Positions 23,806-37,112 of a stretch of 64,000 bases of DNA are shown one piece after another. Every line of letters begins with the position of its first letter. The stretch's first letter is position 1. The stretch comes from Bradysia coprophila (lineage: Eukaryota > Arthropoda > Insecta > Diptera > Sciaridae): contig NW_023503941.1 in NCBI RefSeq assembly GCF_014529535.1, positions 220,645 through 284,644 of the forward strand, written 5' to 3'. The position numbers and the translations under genes are program-made. Under the pieces are notes generated by a model. That model was not told the origin of the DNA. It worked only from the letters and a program-made list of their open reading frames with translations, and did not search any database.

Positions 23806-23811
23806 TTTATT
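23806..23811 (-). terminator. Candidate poly(A) signal of the DUF1907 hydrolase gene
   Basis: AATAAA on the minus strand 87 nt after the stop codon at 23898; the best-placed signal for this gene. Confidence 0.5.
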
Positions 23812-23897
23812 CATACACAATGAAACCAACACCAAAACAGAAATAAAACCGAAAGAAACATGGAAATGTAATTAATTTTTCCAAATCATCCACCACA

Positions 23898-24479
23898 TTA
23901 GTCACGACCGAATTGGTGTGTATTGATCGGCCTATCGATTCGCACAATTCTTTCCCCAACATTGAAATAGCCTTCATACTCGACTATATCTGGAGTTGTA
24001 TCGATGTGATAGTGTCCACCCCAGACACTTTTCGAAAAACTATGAAAATGTTGCAGCCTCAAATCTAAATCCTAGAGCAACAAAATAATTTACAAAAAAA
24101 AAATTCGAAAACGGAATTAAATAGGTGAAATTACTGAGTCATTTGTGACGAGGGTGCCCAGATTAATTAACGTTGCTGGCATTTCATAGTAATTCATCCA
24201 TGCATGCAGCTCTTCTTCAGTACATATTGGTGTTTTCGAGAAATCACTCATTACATGTTGCTTTGCTTTGCCTTGTTTCAGCAGAAATACACCTCCTAGA
24301 CCTAAATGAAAAAGAAAAACGTAAATATTCTCATCGTCGCACACATTCACTTGTAGTGGGTATAATCCACACATACACGGCGTGATATACGATACTGTGT
24401 TGAGTTCAACTTGAAAAATGTAAATTTATTTCAAAACTGTAACTAAGCAGCAATGATCACATGCCTCCGTGGCGCAATT

Positions 24480-24519
<40 letters not shown>

Positions 24520-25165
24520 GAGTCCACCCGGGGGCGATTAAACTTTTTTTTTACACTGAACAACGAAAAGATATCTTCGATCAATTAATCTATTTGGACT
24601 TCAAATCCACAGTCTCTTCAATTTAGTGTGTTGAACTCATCTAAACAGGGAAAGAATTTTATGACATTATGCTTTTAATTGAATGTTTTTGGTATACAAA
24701 TCCTAATCTGAGTTTAGTTTTGTTTAGTTCGCTCTTGCGTTTTTACGCGGATTTGACTGTACTTGGACTTAGAATATGGCCCTTCTGTCGTGGTTTTTAT
24801 TGTTTTTATTGTTATATTTAGCTCGGTTGAAGTCTTGAATATGGTAAAAAACTGACGCTGAGGCTCTGAATGAACGGTGGATCAATGGACGAAATTTCTT
24901 TTCTTACACAGATAATCCGTAGACCCTCTAAACCCCTGTGCATCTTTCTTAAGACGACAGGTAAACGTCGAAATTCTATTCCAATTCTTCTATTATTTTT
25001 CATTTTATGCTTGACACAGAATTTTGTAATTTGAAATTGAGAAATAGTTGGAATAGCAGAAATTTCTTTTGTTCATAAAATGATTTCAAAATTTAAAAAA
25101 AAAAGTTGTCAAAAATTTCATTATTCACCAAAAAAAAAAAAGTTAAATCGCCCCCGGGTGGACTC

Positions 25166-25205
<40 letters not shown>

Positions 25206-25472
25206 AATTGCGCCACGGAGGCACGTATGCACAAATTCTTAAGAAAATTCCGATTATGAATGTGCATGAAACCAATGTTTTCAAAGAAGACCCCAAAGAA
25301 AGAATAATGACAAAAAACGAAGAATAACAAAATTGTTAACACATGAACTATGCGATACATTTGCACAAGGCAAATCATCATTGTTCCGTCATTGTTTGGA
25401 CCGAAACTCCGAACATTTTATGATGGAAAATAAATTAAAAAAAAAAAAGTTAAATCGCCCCCGGGTGGACTC

Positions 25473-25512
<40 letters not shown>

Positions 25513-28491
25513 AATTGCGCCACGGAGGCACATACACAATAGCATAAAGATTATGCCTTCAATATGGACACATTAATATTTGTAGATCTATGTTATTATA
25601 TACAACTTACAACAGTCAAGCGTAGTGTCATACTGTCTTATATTATGTGAGTTCATTCCACGAGAAAAGTGTATATATGTGTGTGTGTGAGTGTGTGCTT
25701 TGCTGTATGAGCCCATGCTGTAATTTATAGCTGAATTTTATTTGTTTACTACGAAATTTATAGGTCGGTGTTCCCTTTAGGTTGCTAGTCACGATGATGT
25801 TTATTAGATGATATTTCGCATATTTTAATTTTAAATGAATGGATCTTCTATTCGACGTACAGACTAATTAATTGATTATTAAAATCATATTTGTTCTACA
25901 CAATGTTCGGTACTCAAAATTTAGAGGTTCCGCTTAATGTGCATTAAGAATATCAAATAGTTAGATAAGATTATAATCATACCAACAGTTTTATCAGCAT
26001 ATTTCAGCGCTAGTGCCTTCCTGATGCTTCCTATAAAGTCGTCAGAACCGATTCGCTGTTTACAATGAACGCGAACGACCTTTACAAAATTATTTCGTTT
26101 AGAAATTATTTGCATGAACGTCACAAATGCGATATGAATAAAATGAATAATAATGTAAACAAATTCGATTTGTTTATTATTAATCAGTCGTAAATATGTT
26201 TTATGCAACTCAGCATCATAATGTGCATAGATCTGCAAATTTTAGATGCATTTGTTATTGGGTGCAAAGTTAGGCTATTAGGCTCACGATGTGTAATTGA
26301 TTGTGTCAAAATTATGTCATAATACAGATCGAGTTCCATACAACGATTTATGCAACAGATGCATTTATAGTTTGAGACTTTATGATACTGAGTTCAACTC
26401 AGTGAGTTGCATAGGAAACTAACAACGATTGCGAAGAAATTTAGCTCACCGGTCCAGGTTTTCCTTCACACATAAAAATGTTTGCTAAAAGTGCTAGCCT
26501 TGTTTCGTCATGCGGCACTGGAATCAAATTACATTCTTTGCTAGACTTTTTTGTCACAAAATAGGATGAGCTTCCATCCGTATCGTTGTCAGCTTTTATT
26601 TTCATGTTGTAGATTCCCTAAAAACAAATGAGATTAGATGGTGTTTCCGTGGAGACAGAAAAGAACACACAAGTAGTGGACCTCCGTTAATTGTTTGTAA
26701 CTTGACATTTCGCCTTGTGTTTGGCAAAATAAAAAGTTCCAAACAAGGATGTAGTCTACTGCTGTTGATAGTAAGTGTACATTTGCAAACTTTTCAATGA
26801 TATATTGATAACAGCGACTCTGAAATTCGTTATTAGTATATTACTTCCGAGGTTCCAAGTTGTGTATTTGATAAGTGGGGTGTTACAGCCCGACCCGAAG
26901 GGGAACCTCGTAAGTACAATGCTTTACGTGATTAGGCAATGTAAATGAAAATGAAACATGCCGTAACACGTAAACTTGTTTATACGGCTGAAATAGTTAT
27001 ACCGCTGCCTGGTAGTGTAATGAGTAACTTCTTTCAGAGTCGCCAACTGTATATTTATGAAGTAGTAATCATTCTAACATCAAAATTATAGCATAGAGCG
27101 TAGCCATAAGTCACGATGAAATAGTTATTTGTCTACTTGTTTTGGACGATTGATTTTAGGCAATTTCGCGGAAATGCCTTAAATCAACCGTCCCAAACTG
27201 GTACACATGTGAATTTTCATGCAAAGGGCAGAAAACCAGAGAAAATTTGAAAAATTGCCCTCATTTTCGGCGCCGAAGCATGAAAATGAAATTTCCTACT
27301 GTTTTCTCAGCAACACAACGTTTTTCACAACAAAGACTCCCGAAGTTTCAGCTGATGTAAGAAAATGACTATTTTCTGGCCTACAGTCAAAGGCAGTCAA
27401 TTTTCAGCATAAATTTGCTTCAGCTGTTTTTCAGCTGATCCACACATACAATCAAAACGGTTTATACTTGTTTATACGGTTGAAGCTGCTACACGCACGC
27501 GCATGATAGTGGTAAAACCGTATAAAGACGTATAAACGGTGCTGATTGTTTGTATGGATCAGCTGAAAAACAGCTGAAGCTAATTTATGCTGAAAATTGA
27601 CTGCCTTCGACTGTACGCTTTCTTCGTGAAAATAAATATAAATTGTCAAAAACTTTGGGAATTCATGCAGGAAACTAACATACTTCCTCAGTTCTTTGAT
27701 AAATAACTAAATAAAAAGAAAAAAGTGGCCATGGATCCAAACGCAATAACAAAATATGTAAAACGAATAGCGAAAAACATAAAGAAATCAGATTTATCAC
27801 AATTTGATTATATCGGTATGAAGCACAGCACTGCTTCTAGCATGAATATAGAAAATTTTCGGAGGCTTTTGTGTGAAGTCATTTTTGTGTATTTTAAATG
27901 ATCTAATAGATCACAATCGTCTGTGACTAGCCCCACAAAGCTCTATGTGTAGTGAACTGGAATATCTATATGGCACGTACTTAATATAATGTCCAAATCT
28001 GAACATAAGTTCTACCTTACCTCACAATTTTCGTTCAAATACGGATGATAACCAGCTCCAGCACCGATCGAAAAAATTTCACCTGACTTTAGCAACTTCC
28101 TACTTATCTCTCGCAAATCATAAAGCTTTGTGCGATCAACCAGTGGTAAAAGATACGGTGGCCCGCCGATCTCACAAAGCGTTGCTGAGCCACTTAGTCC
28201 TAAGTAATTATTTCAGTTGAAACAGATAGATTATACAACGGGTTTAATTATTACCATTACAAGCTAAATGGAAAGGAGCTCTCTGAAGGTCTGGACAATT
28301 AACAACTTCAACTGTTACTTCACCGAAGTTACTCTTTAAGCCGTCCAATAAAGCTAACGAGAAAGAAAATAAAATATTCCAAAGTGCACGCAAAATTAAT
28401 TCCTATATTTACTTAATGTCACTTCTTCAAGAGGTGGTGTGTGCAGCAACTTCTCCTCCAGTGGCAATAAGTCCGTATTCAAGGCACTCAT
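23898..28491 (-). CDS. C11orf54-type zinc-dependent ester hydrolase (DUF1907), 7 exons
   Basis: Homologue of the small vertebrate C11orf54 protein, a zinc-binding enzyme with ester-hydrolase activity in vitro whose natural substrate is unclear. Exons 28491-28413, 28353-28255, 28199-28021, 26617-26450, 26079-25983, 24301-24135 and 24071-23898 join in phase to 320 residues (human about 315). Recognisable blocks: VEVVNCPDLQRAPFHLA, CEIGGPPYLLPLVDRTKLYD, GAGAGYHP, ALLANIFMCEGKPGP, GKAKQHVMSDFS, and the C-terminal GGHYHIDTTPDIVEYEGYF. The family's three zinc-binding histidines align with His271, His273 and His283. Introns 3 (26618-28020) and 5 (24302-25982) are long; the first holds a foldback, the second three tRNA genes. 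Nothing is truncated. Confidence 0.95.
24463..24536 (+). tRNA. tRNA-Asn (GTT)
   Basis: Full cloverleaf: acceptor GCCTCCG pairs with CGGGGGC, D arm GGCGCAATTGGTTAGCGC, anticodon arm TTCGG-CTGTTAA-CCGAA with anticodon GTT at 24497-24499, T arm GGTGG-TTCGAGT-CCACC, discriminator G. An oligo-T run from 24544 is a Pol III terminator. It lies antisense inside intron 5 of the DUF1907 gene. No intron, no CCA encoded. Confidence 0.97.
25149..25222 (-). tRNA. tRNA-Asn (GTT)
   Basis: Identical in sequence to the copy at 24463 over the mature region; anticodon GTT is the complement of 25186-25188. Followed on its own strand by CGATTTAAC and a long T-run terminator. Same strand as the host gene, whose intron 5 contains it. 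Confidence 0.97.
25456..25529 (-). tRNA. tRNA-Asn (GTT)
   Basis: Third identical copy, 307 bp from the previous one with the same 3' trailer (CGATTTAACTTTTTT), indicating a recent tandem duplication of gene plus terminator. Anticodon complement at 25493-25495. Confidence 0.97.
26618..28020. other. Long intron 3 of the DUF1907 gene
   Basis: Contains the foldback at 27380-27615; otherwise AT-rich with no exon or RNA gene that I can support. Confidence 0.5.
27380..27615. repeat. Foldback element in intron
   Basis: Outer arms CAGTCAATTTTCAGCATAAA and the complementary AATTTATGCTGAAAATTGACTGCC; inner arms CTGTTTTTCAGCTGATCCA and TGGATCAGCTGAAAAACAG, then CGGTTTATAC against GTATAAACGG. About 236 bp. 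Confidence 0.82.
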
Positions 28492-29685
28492 AATCGTTTG
28501 ACTTGTAACACGATCAAAGTAACGACAAACAATGTTTACAATTTTGTTCAGCCAACACTGGACTGGTAGGAACCACTTTTCTATAAACCGGTAAGACGTC
28601 GTATGACAGAGTGATGATATGGCGAGAGGTAGCAATGAAGTAGTTTACTGAATATATGTGATCGTATGCAAAGAGTAATGTCTTATATATCTTCCTCATC
28701 ATGATAAATATTGGTGTGTATGTGTATATGAGGAAGACCGCGTTATAATCACATCAGATGGTTGGAACAATATTAAGGCACATACACTTAAGCTATTCCA
28801 TTTTCAATATATTGACTTGCATTTCAACTGTTTTTGACGATTTGGCAGGATTTTAAACGCATCGATTTTCTGCTGATGTAGCTATCTGTCATCCTAAAAT
28901 TTATTTATTGATCCTATTTTGAATGCTTAACATTAACGCACTTCAAGCATGAGTAGTAAACTAAATAGAGTACTGAAACGGGACAGTGTATCCAAAAAAT
29001 TTTGGCACTGTAAAAAAATCAGTAAACTTTTTTCATACAAAATAGTAGCTATTTGGCAGCTGTCACTCGAAGCACTTTTGCTTGAAGTGCGTTGTTAACA
29101 TACGAAAATACCTGCCACTAAAATACGATTCTTCTTATGAATGAAGCTAGTCACATTTTAATACACCACCCAAAAAATAAGATTAAAATCGCCCAATTTT
29201 AACGAGTAACTCTTAGAAAGTACGGTTAAATGTCTTATCGTGTTTTTGTGAGTTTTATCCGTACATCGATGTACACTTGATCCTTACACTGCTGTACGAT
29301 TAATCCGTACTCATCAGGTGACAGTTGTGATTTCTATATTTGACATGTGAGACGCCTACGACACTGTATATCCTCAAACAAGTTAATTTTGATGTGGTTA
29401 GCCAATGCTTAGATTTGTTAAGTAAAAACTATTTGCTGGCGGAAGACTGCCAAAACGATTCATAGAGTGTCGTGTCAGTTATCAGTATAAACGTTCCTTT
29501 TTATAGATTTGGCCGACCTCGATCGGTAATTATATGTTTGATTAGTTGGGACAAACATTTTGTTAATTAGAAACGGAAACTTAAAAAAGACAACCATGTT
29601 ACTGGTCCAAACACCAATCAATGGTTCACTTAGATTTTCAACCTTACATTATAAGCTGCTCGAAATTACATTTACTCTTCTCAGC

Positions 29686-29756
29686 AGCCCGTTAGTTCAG
29701 CTAGTACGTCTGAGTCTGGCAAGTTAAAGGTGCCGGGTTCAAATCCAGTGCAAACG
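29686..29756 (+). pseudogene. tRNA-derived pseudogene or SINE head
   Basis: Has a good internal Pol III A box (TTAGTTCAGCTAG) and B box (GGGTTCAAATCC at 29735-29746) at tRNA spacing, followed directly by a T-run. The acceptor (AGCCCGT versus GCAAACG) and T stem (CCGGG versus CCAGT) do not pair and the anticodon arm is degenerate, so it is not a functional tRNA. Confidence 0.5.
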
Positions 29757-31079
29757 TTTTTTATTTTTGCTTGTTTTCTTGTCAAAAACCATAAAAGCAG
29801 ATGATGTGACATGATTGTATCATTACGAATCATCAATTAAGTCGCATTTATTCTTAAATAAACATTTAAACGTCATTGCCTGTGTGACATTTACTGTACA
29901 TAGTGTAGTACACTGTAGTGTACGGATAAGTAAACCATTGGTCTTATCGTATTTTTGGGCGAATTTGTTGGGTGAATAGCGCTAGTAGCATTTCACGACG
30001 CCATTGATGGGTGTAGTAGTAAAACGCCCCAATTTACCTTGGTGATATTTAGATACTTAAAATTGAAAGTAGTTTGTCATGAATCATGTCCTTAACATTT
30101 GCTATTTAAGTTGTAAACATTCAAACAATACAATCTAACGTTTACATAAATTGTGGTGCTTGTTATCATGGTTTCACTCAATTGATAAAATTACTGTGGA
30201 TGTGTATTTTTCCGTTCTATGAAATAGCTATATATTTCTCAAAATATATATTCGACATGATAGAAGAAAAAGCCAAGCAAGTAGATCTCAAGTAGGTCTA
30301 TAAAATTAAACATAGGGTGCACAATTTGACAATTTTGTAAAACTTTCTGGATTGTTCATTGAATATGTTGCCTATGAAAATACATTAAATACGCGCAGTG
30401 ATCTTATTTTTCCGATTGTGACGCAATTTGTTGTATTTGTTTTTCAGCTGGTCCACGGCTGCTAGGAATTTCGCGCAATTCGCGGAATTTCACAATAATT
30501 GACAAAATGACACATTTTGTATAAGGAAAATGTCACTTTGTAGGATATTGTGAATGACACGGCGCGAAATTCCTCAACACCCTCACCTCATTTCAGGGAT
30601 ATTACTCTCGATATTACTTACTTCGCCGATTTTCATGAACTTTTTCCCCTATTTGGTGAGATCAATATCTTTCATTTTCTGTGTGAATTTATATTCTCGA
30701 AAATTTACTTTCGAAGCCACGCTAGAAAAACCTTCTTTGTGTCTCAAAAAAGACATCTTTATGGCTGTATCTTAGCGACATGGTTTCTGCCACTGTTTCG
30801 ATCTGAGAGACAGTGCTATGCAATTTCATAGTTCCTTAAAAATTTTAAAGAATTATATTTGCCAACATCAACATCAGCATGTACAAGTCTAGCGAATCAT
30901 GAGCAAAATGAAAGTAAACTGTCATTCGTCGCTATCCAAATATCGAAATATTTTATTTGTAATTTCGGATGATTATTGAATAAAAAAAAAAACTTTCATT
31001 CCGCTTTATCCCTAGCCATGCAGTCACATGCGAGACATGTGGTCAAGCTAGCACATAGCTGGAAAATGTCAACAAAAAC

Positions 31080-31149
31080 ACGTACGAGTGTTGTGCAAAA
31101 ACGAAGGAAGAACGAACCTTCATTCGTTCTTGCACAACACTCGTACGTG
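31080..31149. repeat. 70-bp hairpin
   Basis: ACGTACGAGTGTTGTGCAA pairs with TTGCACAACACTCGTACGT, with inner arms AACGAAGG/CCTTCATTCGTT. A tight, nearly perfect hairpin with a short loop. Confidence 0.8.
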
Positions 31150-31824
31150 CATTTGTTGGTAGTTTCTTCCAAAAACATTACCAATTTTCATTCGTGTTTT
31201 AAAGTCTTCTTAGTAAAGTGCTTTCAAGACATTTCTAGACTGTTCCGTTTATGATTTTTTTTTTAAATTTAGTCAAATAGGGTTGTTTACGGTGATGGCC
31301 AGTGCCGCCTCTAGCATATTCAGCGTCCAGGAATATTCAGCTCTCCAGCATCTCTTTGGTATAACTACAAATTTCTATGCATTCTCCTGGGATCTCCTTC
31401 AGTTTTTAAAAGACAGAGACTTCTGCCCTAGATCGAAAATGTACACCTCTTTTTATATTTTTGGTAAGACTTTATTTCAATTAATGGAAATTTCTCTAAT
31501 CGTATTAAGGTACTAATATAAATAGAATAAATTAAATAAATTACAAAACTGTTTCAGAATCAACGTATAAAAAATCAGGAGATATCCCTCATTATCTTTC
31601 ACAAGGAGTGAGTTCTGACAAGATACCTTTTTAACTTGAATTACAATTAGAGAATAAAAATATCGAGTCTTCATATTATCTAAATTCGAAAAAAAGAAAC
31701 TTTCTGTGCGATCAGCGATCTTATAAGTCTTTTTTGTTGAAGTATTAGTTCTACTATGATCTAATTATACAGAATTTCCGATTGTCTTTACATAATTATC
31801 TATTAATAAGCAGTCATTGCGCGA

Positions 31825-34039
31825 TTATGTCGACTCTGATTCTTGAGTGGGTACATGAAAAACATCTTGAAATGCTCTATCGAATGCCGGTCGTATACTT
31901 CTTAAAACATTCACACCGAACGCCGCTTTTAACTCCAATATCTTCAATAAACTCATGATGCCAGATGGCGGTTCAGTTGGCTCAAAGGTATCGGATGTTG
32001 AAACATCGGATTTCTTTTGCAACGTATCATTCAATGGCTTCTCGCCATTAACGGTTCTCATCATTGCTTCTCTATTTGATATCTTACTCTCTATCTCTAT
32101 GGGATTGTCTAGTAATTCATTGACAAATTTTATGCCTTCGCTTATGTGAATGACACCACTTGTGATAGTATCACTTAGGAATCGATTTTTTCCTTTTATA
32201 TGCAGTTCATCTTGAAACTGTTCAATATCCTTTATCTCGGCAATAACTTTGCGCAGCCTGCCAATTTCGTAGTCAATGTGTTTCATTTCTTTCAATATGT
32301 GTTCGTTTTTTTCCATTGAATCAACTCGTTTCTTCAGCTGGTCATATGAATTTTCAAGCTTTTTTAGATCAGATTCAACAGCTTTCCGGTTCGGAGCTGT
32401 ACCTTCAACCGAACGGCGCCGACGAGGACCGTGTTCAGGCACTACAACAGTTTTATCCCGATCGTTGTTCATATCCATCACATTTGTCTCTGGCACCACA
32501 CTTCCTACGACAAATTGCGTCCGCCTTTTCAATTCGTTCGGGTTGTCCACCATAGAATCAGCTGATTGCAACGCATCGTCCACGTTTTTATTAGGAAGCT
32601 TGTTAATTTCGTGTACAACAGTTGCTGGTAATGTTGTGGTAAGTGTTGACTTGACAGTTGTCGATGCCGACGATGGTTGAATGGCGAAAATTGGACTCGA
32701 GATGGATTTTTGACTAACAACATTCTGTGAAGCTGGGGCTGCATGGTGAATTCTTTGATAGTTAGCAGCATGGTTTTGTGTATTTGGATGATAACCACTG
32801 TATGATAATTGTTGTGCAGGCTGCTGTTGCTGAAATTGTTGATTTGCTGTGTTTCTGTATCTGTTATTGTATTGTTGTGGATATTTGGATGGACTCTGAT
32901 GATAATAATTTGGTCTCTGATGGTTGTAACGCACGTTGTTTCGGTAATTCGTGTTTAATGGCATTCCTGCAATAACTTTTCCAAATACTTCTTCTTCATA
33001 TTGCCCGTCGGTTCCCGCATATTCTTCGTTGTTGTAATAGTACAGATCATCTTTTCGATCAGCAACATCGTACGATCGTCTCAATGCACCGAATGGACCT
33101 ACAAAGTATCCGGCTAAACCAGCTGTTAGAACTAAACCTAACAATCCCACTGCTGGCATCATCTCTCTAGATAGATAATTGTAGATCTTTGTTCCGATCG
33201 GATTCTCCTTTTTCTTAATTGCTGTCTTTGTTGAATTCTTTATATCGTTTAGATGACTGTTGTTATTCGGCTTCTTATTGTTCTTCTTCTTTGTTTTATT
33301 GTTGTTTCGCTTAGGTTTTTTTGTCGTTGTTTTTCCCGGTGATCGGTCTTGAGGTAAATCAAAGTCTGCATCCTTAGGCTCAAGTACTAAGAACGGAACA
33401 GGTGTTTCCTTGGTGGTTGAAATCATATCACCTGTGATATCCGTAACAGTTACTTCTTCGGGTGTTTGCGGAGTTGTAGTGATTGTTGTTGTAGTTTGCT
33501 TTTTCTTCGGTTTTAGTATTGGCGTTTGTGTAAGCGGAACTGGCTCTGGAAGAATGTCAATTTTACTCGTATTTAACTCGGAATTATTAATAGTGGATGG
33601 TAGGGGAGTTGTCGTTTTTGGCTTTGGTTTGATCTTATTATTAGCTTGAGAAGATTTTACTGCAGCTTTATTTGGTGCCTTTGAATTGTCCCGAATTTTT
33701 GCAATTTTATCGACTTTTTGATTTTCAGCGCCACTCCTGGACATCTCTGGTGCTGCGGTAGGACTGGTTCCACTTAGTAGAATCCAAGTAGAAATCCCAT
33801 CTTTTGAAGTTGAAGTTTCACGAAGACTCGATTGAGATGCCAGTTCTTTTTCGATTTCCTCCATCGTAACTGGAACTGCAACGCCTAAATGTCGTTTTTC
33901 GTCTACTAAAAGTGTTCCAGTGGACACAGTATTTAAATCAATTGGCTCAGACTGTGTTTGAATAGGTTTAACTTCAGATTGAACTCTTGGTGAGGTTTGT
34001 GTTATAGTTTCGATAGTGCCCGTATCAGTGTCCTGTGTT
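31825..34039 (-). CDS. Unnamed low-complexity membrane protein, 3' exon (5' exon not found)
   Basis: One large coding exon of about 738 codons. It opens at an acceptor (TTGCTTCCAG) just above 34039 in phase 2, so at least one upstream exon with the start, and perhaps a signal peptide, is missing from my reading. Thr/Pro/Lys-rich N-terminal half with poly-Lys/Asn patches (KKPKRNNNKTKKKNNKKP), then a hydrophobic segment AVGLLGLVLTAGLAGYFVG, a Tyr/Gln/Asn-rich prion-like stretch (QQFQQQQPAQQ), a furin-like GPRRRRSVEG site, and a helical, probably coiled-coil C-terminal part (SDLKKLENSYDQLKKRVDSM). Ends QESEST. I do not recognise the family. Its architecture resembles the next minus-strand gene at 38193. 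Confidence 0.75.
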
Positions 34040-35359
34040 CTGGAAGCAAAGTAATGAAATTGTATGTACTGGAAATGTAAGTGTAAAGTATTCTTAGTTT
34101 TGTATAACTATTCAATGTAAATATTAACATGCGGAATATGTGTAGATGAGATGGTTTATATCAAGACTGTACATGGGGAGGTAACGCTGATCGCTGTGGC
34201 GTTTATCGCAAAAAATCCACTGAACTATGCTCTAATTTTCATACATAATTGTAGCGATATTTCCGTTCAGTTGTAATTTTGTATTGAAACGCAGTTTGAG
34301 TTATCGATAGCCCATGTTGTTTTTGCGATAAAAACAATGGCGATCGCCGTAACCTCCTCATATACAACTTTGGTTGATATGGTATAATGAAAGCATTAGG
34401 AGGCCAAACGTATTCCAAATGCGTAAACCGGACACAAAAACGAAACTAAGCATATTGAGTCAGTTGATGGTTTCCATTAGGTTTATTATTGACATTTCAG
34501 CTTGTTAGTACAAATAAAATATTTTTGATTCAACATCATCGGTTTTATATCACAATTGAATACAAAAAATAATAATTAAATTAATCTATAGAGCTATAAC
34601 GTATCTATAATTAATTAAAGTCATGCATATAAATGTCATTTATGATTCGAGTTAAAGTTTCACATAAATTAGCAAATTGTTAGATTTAAAGCCACTAAAA
34701 TGAATACATTAAAAGAAAAAATGAGTTTTGAAAATGGTTACGATAATTTTGATTCAAATGCAGCAGAAAAGCAGTAAAGAATAAATTGAACATTTTCGTT
34801 GTTAAGTTTAACCAAGACTTTGAAAATATAATGTTTTTTTGGAGTACACTTCGTATGCCATTCTGGTAGAAGTCTTCTCGATACTATGGTTTCGGCTCGT
34901 CTTAGCTGTCTCACACATTAGGCACTACCTCTGTACTGTATACAACAAATTCTACAAAAAGAACTTTAGTATATAACTCAACTGCAATTCATATCTGTAT
35001 GTAGAGTAATCCGAATATTTCCACTCTCAATGCTTCTGAGAAGTTTGATATATTGCATTATCTGACCAAATATTCGTTTATATATATAATTGCTTAGTCA
35101 AACTGATCTTTACTTAAAATTTTATTTATAGATAGGAAAACCTGAAAATGAAAATAAATACTTAAAATTTGAACTGGGAATGGGCAACAGGCGTTCTTGG
35201 AAGTTACTTTTGATCGATTCAATCGATCAGTTCTACCTTGAACTGAAATTTCAAGACCGTATAATTTCACCTTTTACATGTTACATGTGTCGAAAACCGT
35301 ACTTTCCTTTTCATGTTCCAAGAACGTCTTTCGACGTACTCAGCATGTAAAATACATTT

Positions 35360-35669
35360 GTATGCTTGCTAAGAGGACCGAAAGTAAAGCTGTCAATTCG
35401 CGGGGCGAAAGCTTTCGCTTTCGCCCCTTGAATTGACATTTCTTTACTTTCGGTCCTCTTAGCAAGCATACAAAACTTAATACGTAACTCTTTCGGCCTA
35501 CTCAATCGATACGTAAATAACTATTGTATGCTTGCTAAGAGGACCGAAAGTAAAGCTGCTTTCGCTTTCGCCCCTTGAATTGACATTTCTTTACTTTCGG
35601 TCCTCTTAGCAAGCATACAAAACTTAATACGTAACTCTTTCGGCCTACTCAATCGATACGTAAATAACT
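35360..35669. mobile_element. Hairpin element duplicated in tandem
   Basis: First hairpin 35360-35471 starts GTATGCTTGCTAAGAGGACC and ends with its complement; second hairpin is 35526-35618. Each is followed by the same 50-bp tail (CTTAATACGTAACTCTTTCG ... AAATAACTAT). The second copy lacks about 20 bp next to the hairpin tip (GTCAATTCGCGGGGCGAAA). Confidence 0.85.
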
Positions 35670-37112
35670 ATACATTACTCGGGATAAAAATAAAAAGTCT
35701 AGTTTTCGTGTTTATTTGACCTCTGCAACGCCTCGGATCACCAAAATTCACACTAAAACTCTATTTTTCATCTTTTTATTCCTAGTTATGTAAAATACTA
35801 ACAAATTCTTATGTGACAGCAAAATTTTTGTTTTTGTCAGCAAACTTGTTTATTTGTACAAGCAAAATTATTTTCTGTCATCAGTAAATTTAGTTAATTT
35901 TACAGCAATTTTTCTAATAACAAAATTAATATTTTACGAATTAATATGCATGAAATGTTAGGGTCAAGCGTTCCGTTCAATTCTACCTACTTTTGCGAAA
36001 TACAACGGTCTTTTATTCAATCCCAGCGAATTTACCTTTTACGAGAGGGTCTAGTCATACAAACAAAACTGCTTCTACGTCTTTACCACTACCACAAGCG
36101 TGATTGTAACTATTCCACCCTTGTACAGACGTAAAGCATTTTTGATTGCATGAGTGGACCAGCTGAAAAATAGTTAAATCAAATTTCTATACAAATGTCA
36201 ATGCAGTCCACTGAATTCTAAATTGATTTAAAAAAGAACTTCCAACAACTCCCCCATACCCATCAGACAGAACAATAAGTATAAAATTTGAATTTTCAGG
36301 GGTGTTTGTAACATTCACTTTCAGTTCGACAAAAATAAGAACTCATCTATTCAACGTTTATAATACAACTTCTTTCACATACGGTGTTTAGAGAACTAGA
36401 GAGCTAGTCCGTTTTTAGTCAGCAGACCAACTATCTGGCAACCCGATCACATTGTTATGTGACGTCATAAGACAAGAAAGTCTCAGTTGAAAAAGAACCT
36501 TAAAAGTTTCCATCCATTTAGTTTTTAAACAACAAATTAATGGTGGTGACACCTAACGTTTAATAGGTGAAATCGTCAATAATTCCATAGAAATTTCAGA
36601 TCAGCCGATAAAAATGGCTGCCGCCATTTTGTCTGTTGGCTTCAGTTTCAATTATTTTTATTTCTTTTGTGTGAACTACTAAATAAAATTAGCAAAAGTG
36701 AAACCATTAAAGCAACAAAATCAATGGCAGGAATCTGTGAAATGAGCATTTGTATTATGAAAATTGAAGTGTGACGAGAAATTTGTGCAATTTATGGAAA
36801 AATTCGGTTGAAAACGGGCATTTTAAAAGATGAAAAAACAATAAACCGAATTACTTTTTCAAAAATCAGAAACCATCCAAAAACGTGTAAATTAAGTGTG
36901 TAAATAAGCCATAAGCCTACATGTACTCTAAGAGATATCACTGCAGCTTTCAGATCCTTTTTTTGGTTTTGTGCTATGAAAAAGGGGTGATTCCTCAGTC
37001 GATTTATGTACGATTCGAGATAATACAAATAATTTTCTGTTAAATTTTATGTTTTTCACTTACAGCATTATAGCAGTAATAGTTTCATACGGTATCCATG
37101 TTATTGGGCATA

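Larger units (their letters stand above)
28492..31824. other. Gene-poor intergenic stretch
   Basis: Over 3 kb with no protein-coding exon that I recognise. Holds the tRNA-like sequence at 29686 and the hairpin at 31080. Short open frames at 30550-31516 on the plus strand show no family signature or codon pattern that convinces me. Confidence 0.45.

Noticed and set aside
32276..32680. Plus-strand frames opposite the low-complexity protein gene
   Set aside because: Antisense shadows of a long Ser/Thr/Gln-rich exon.
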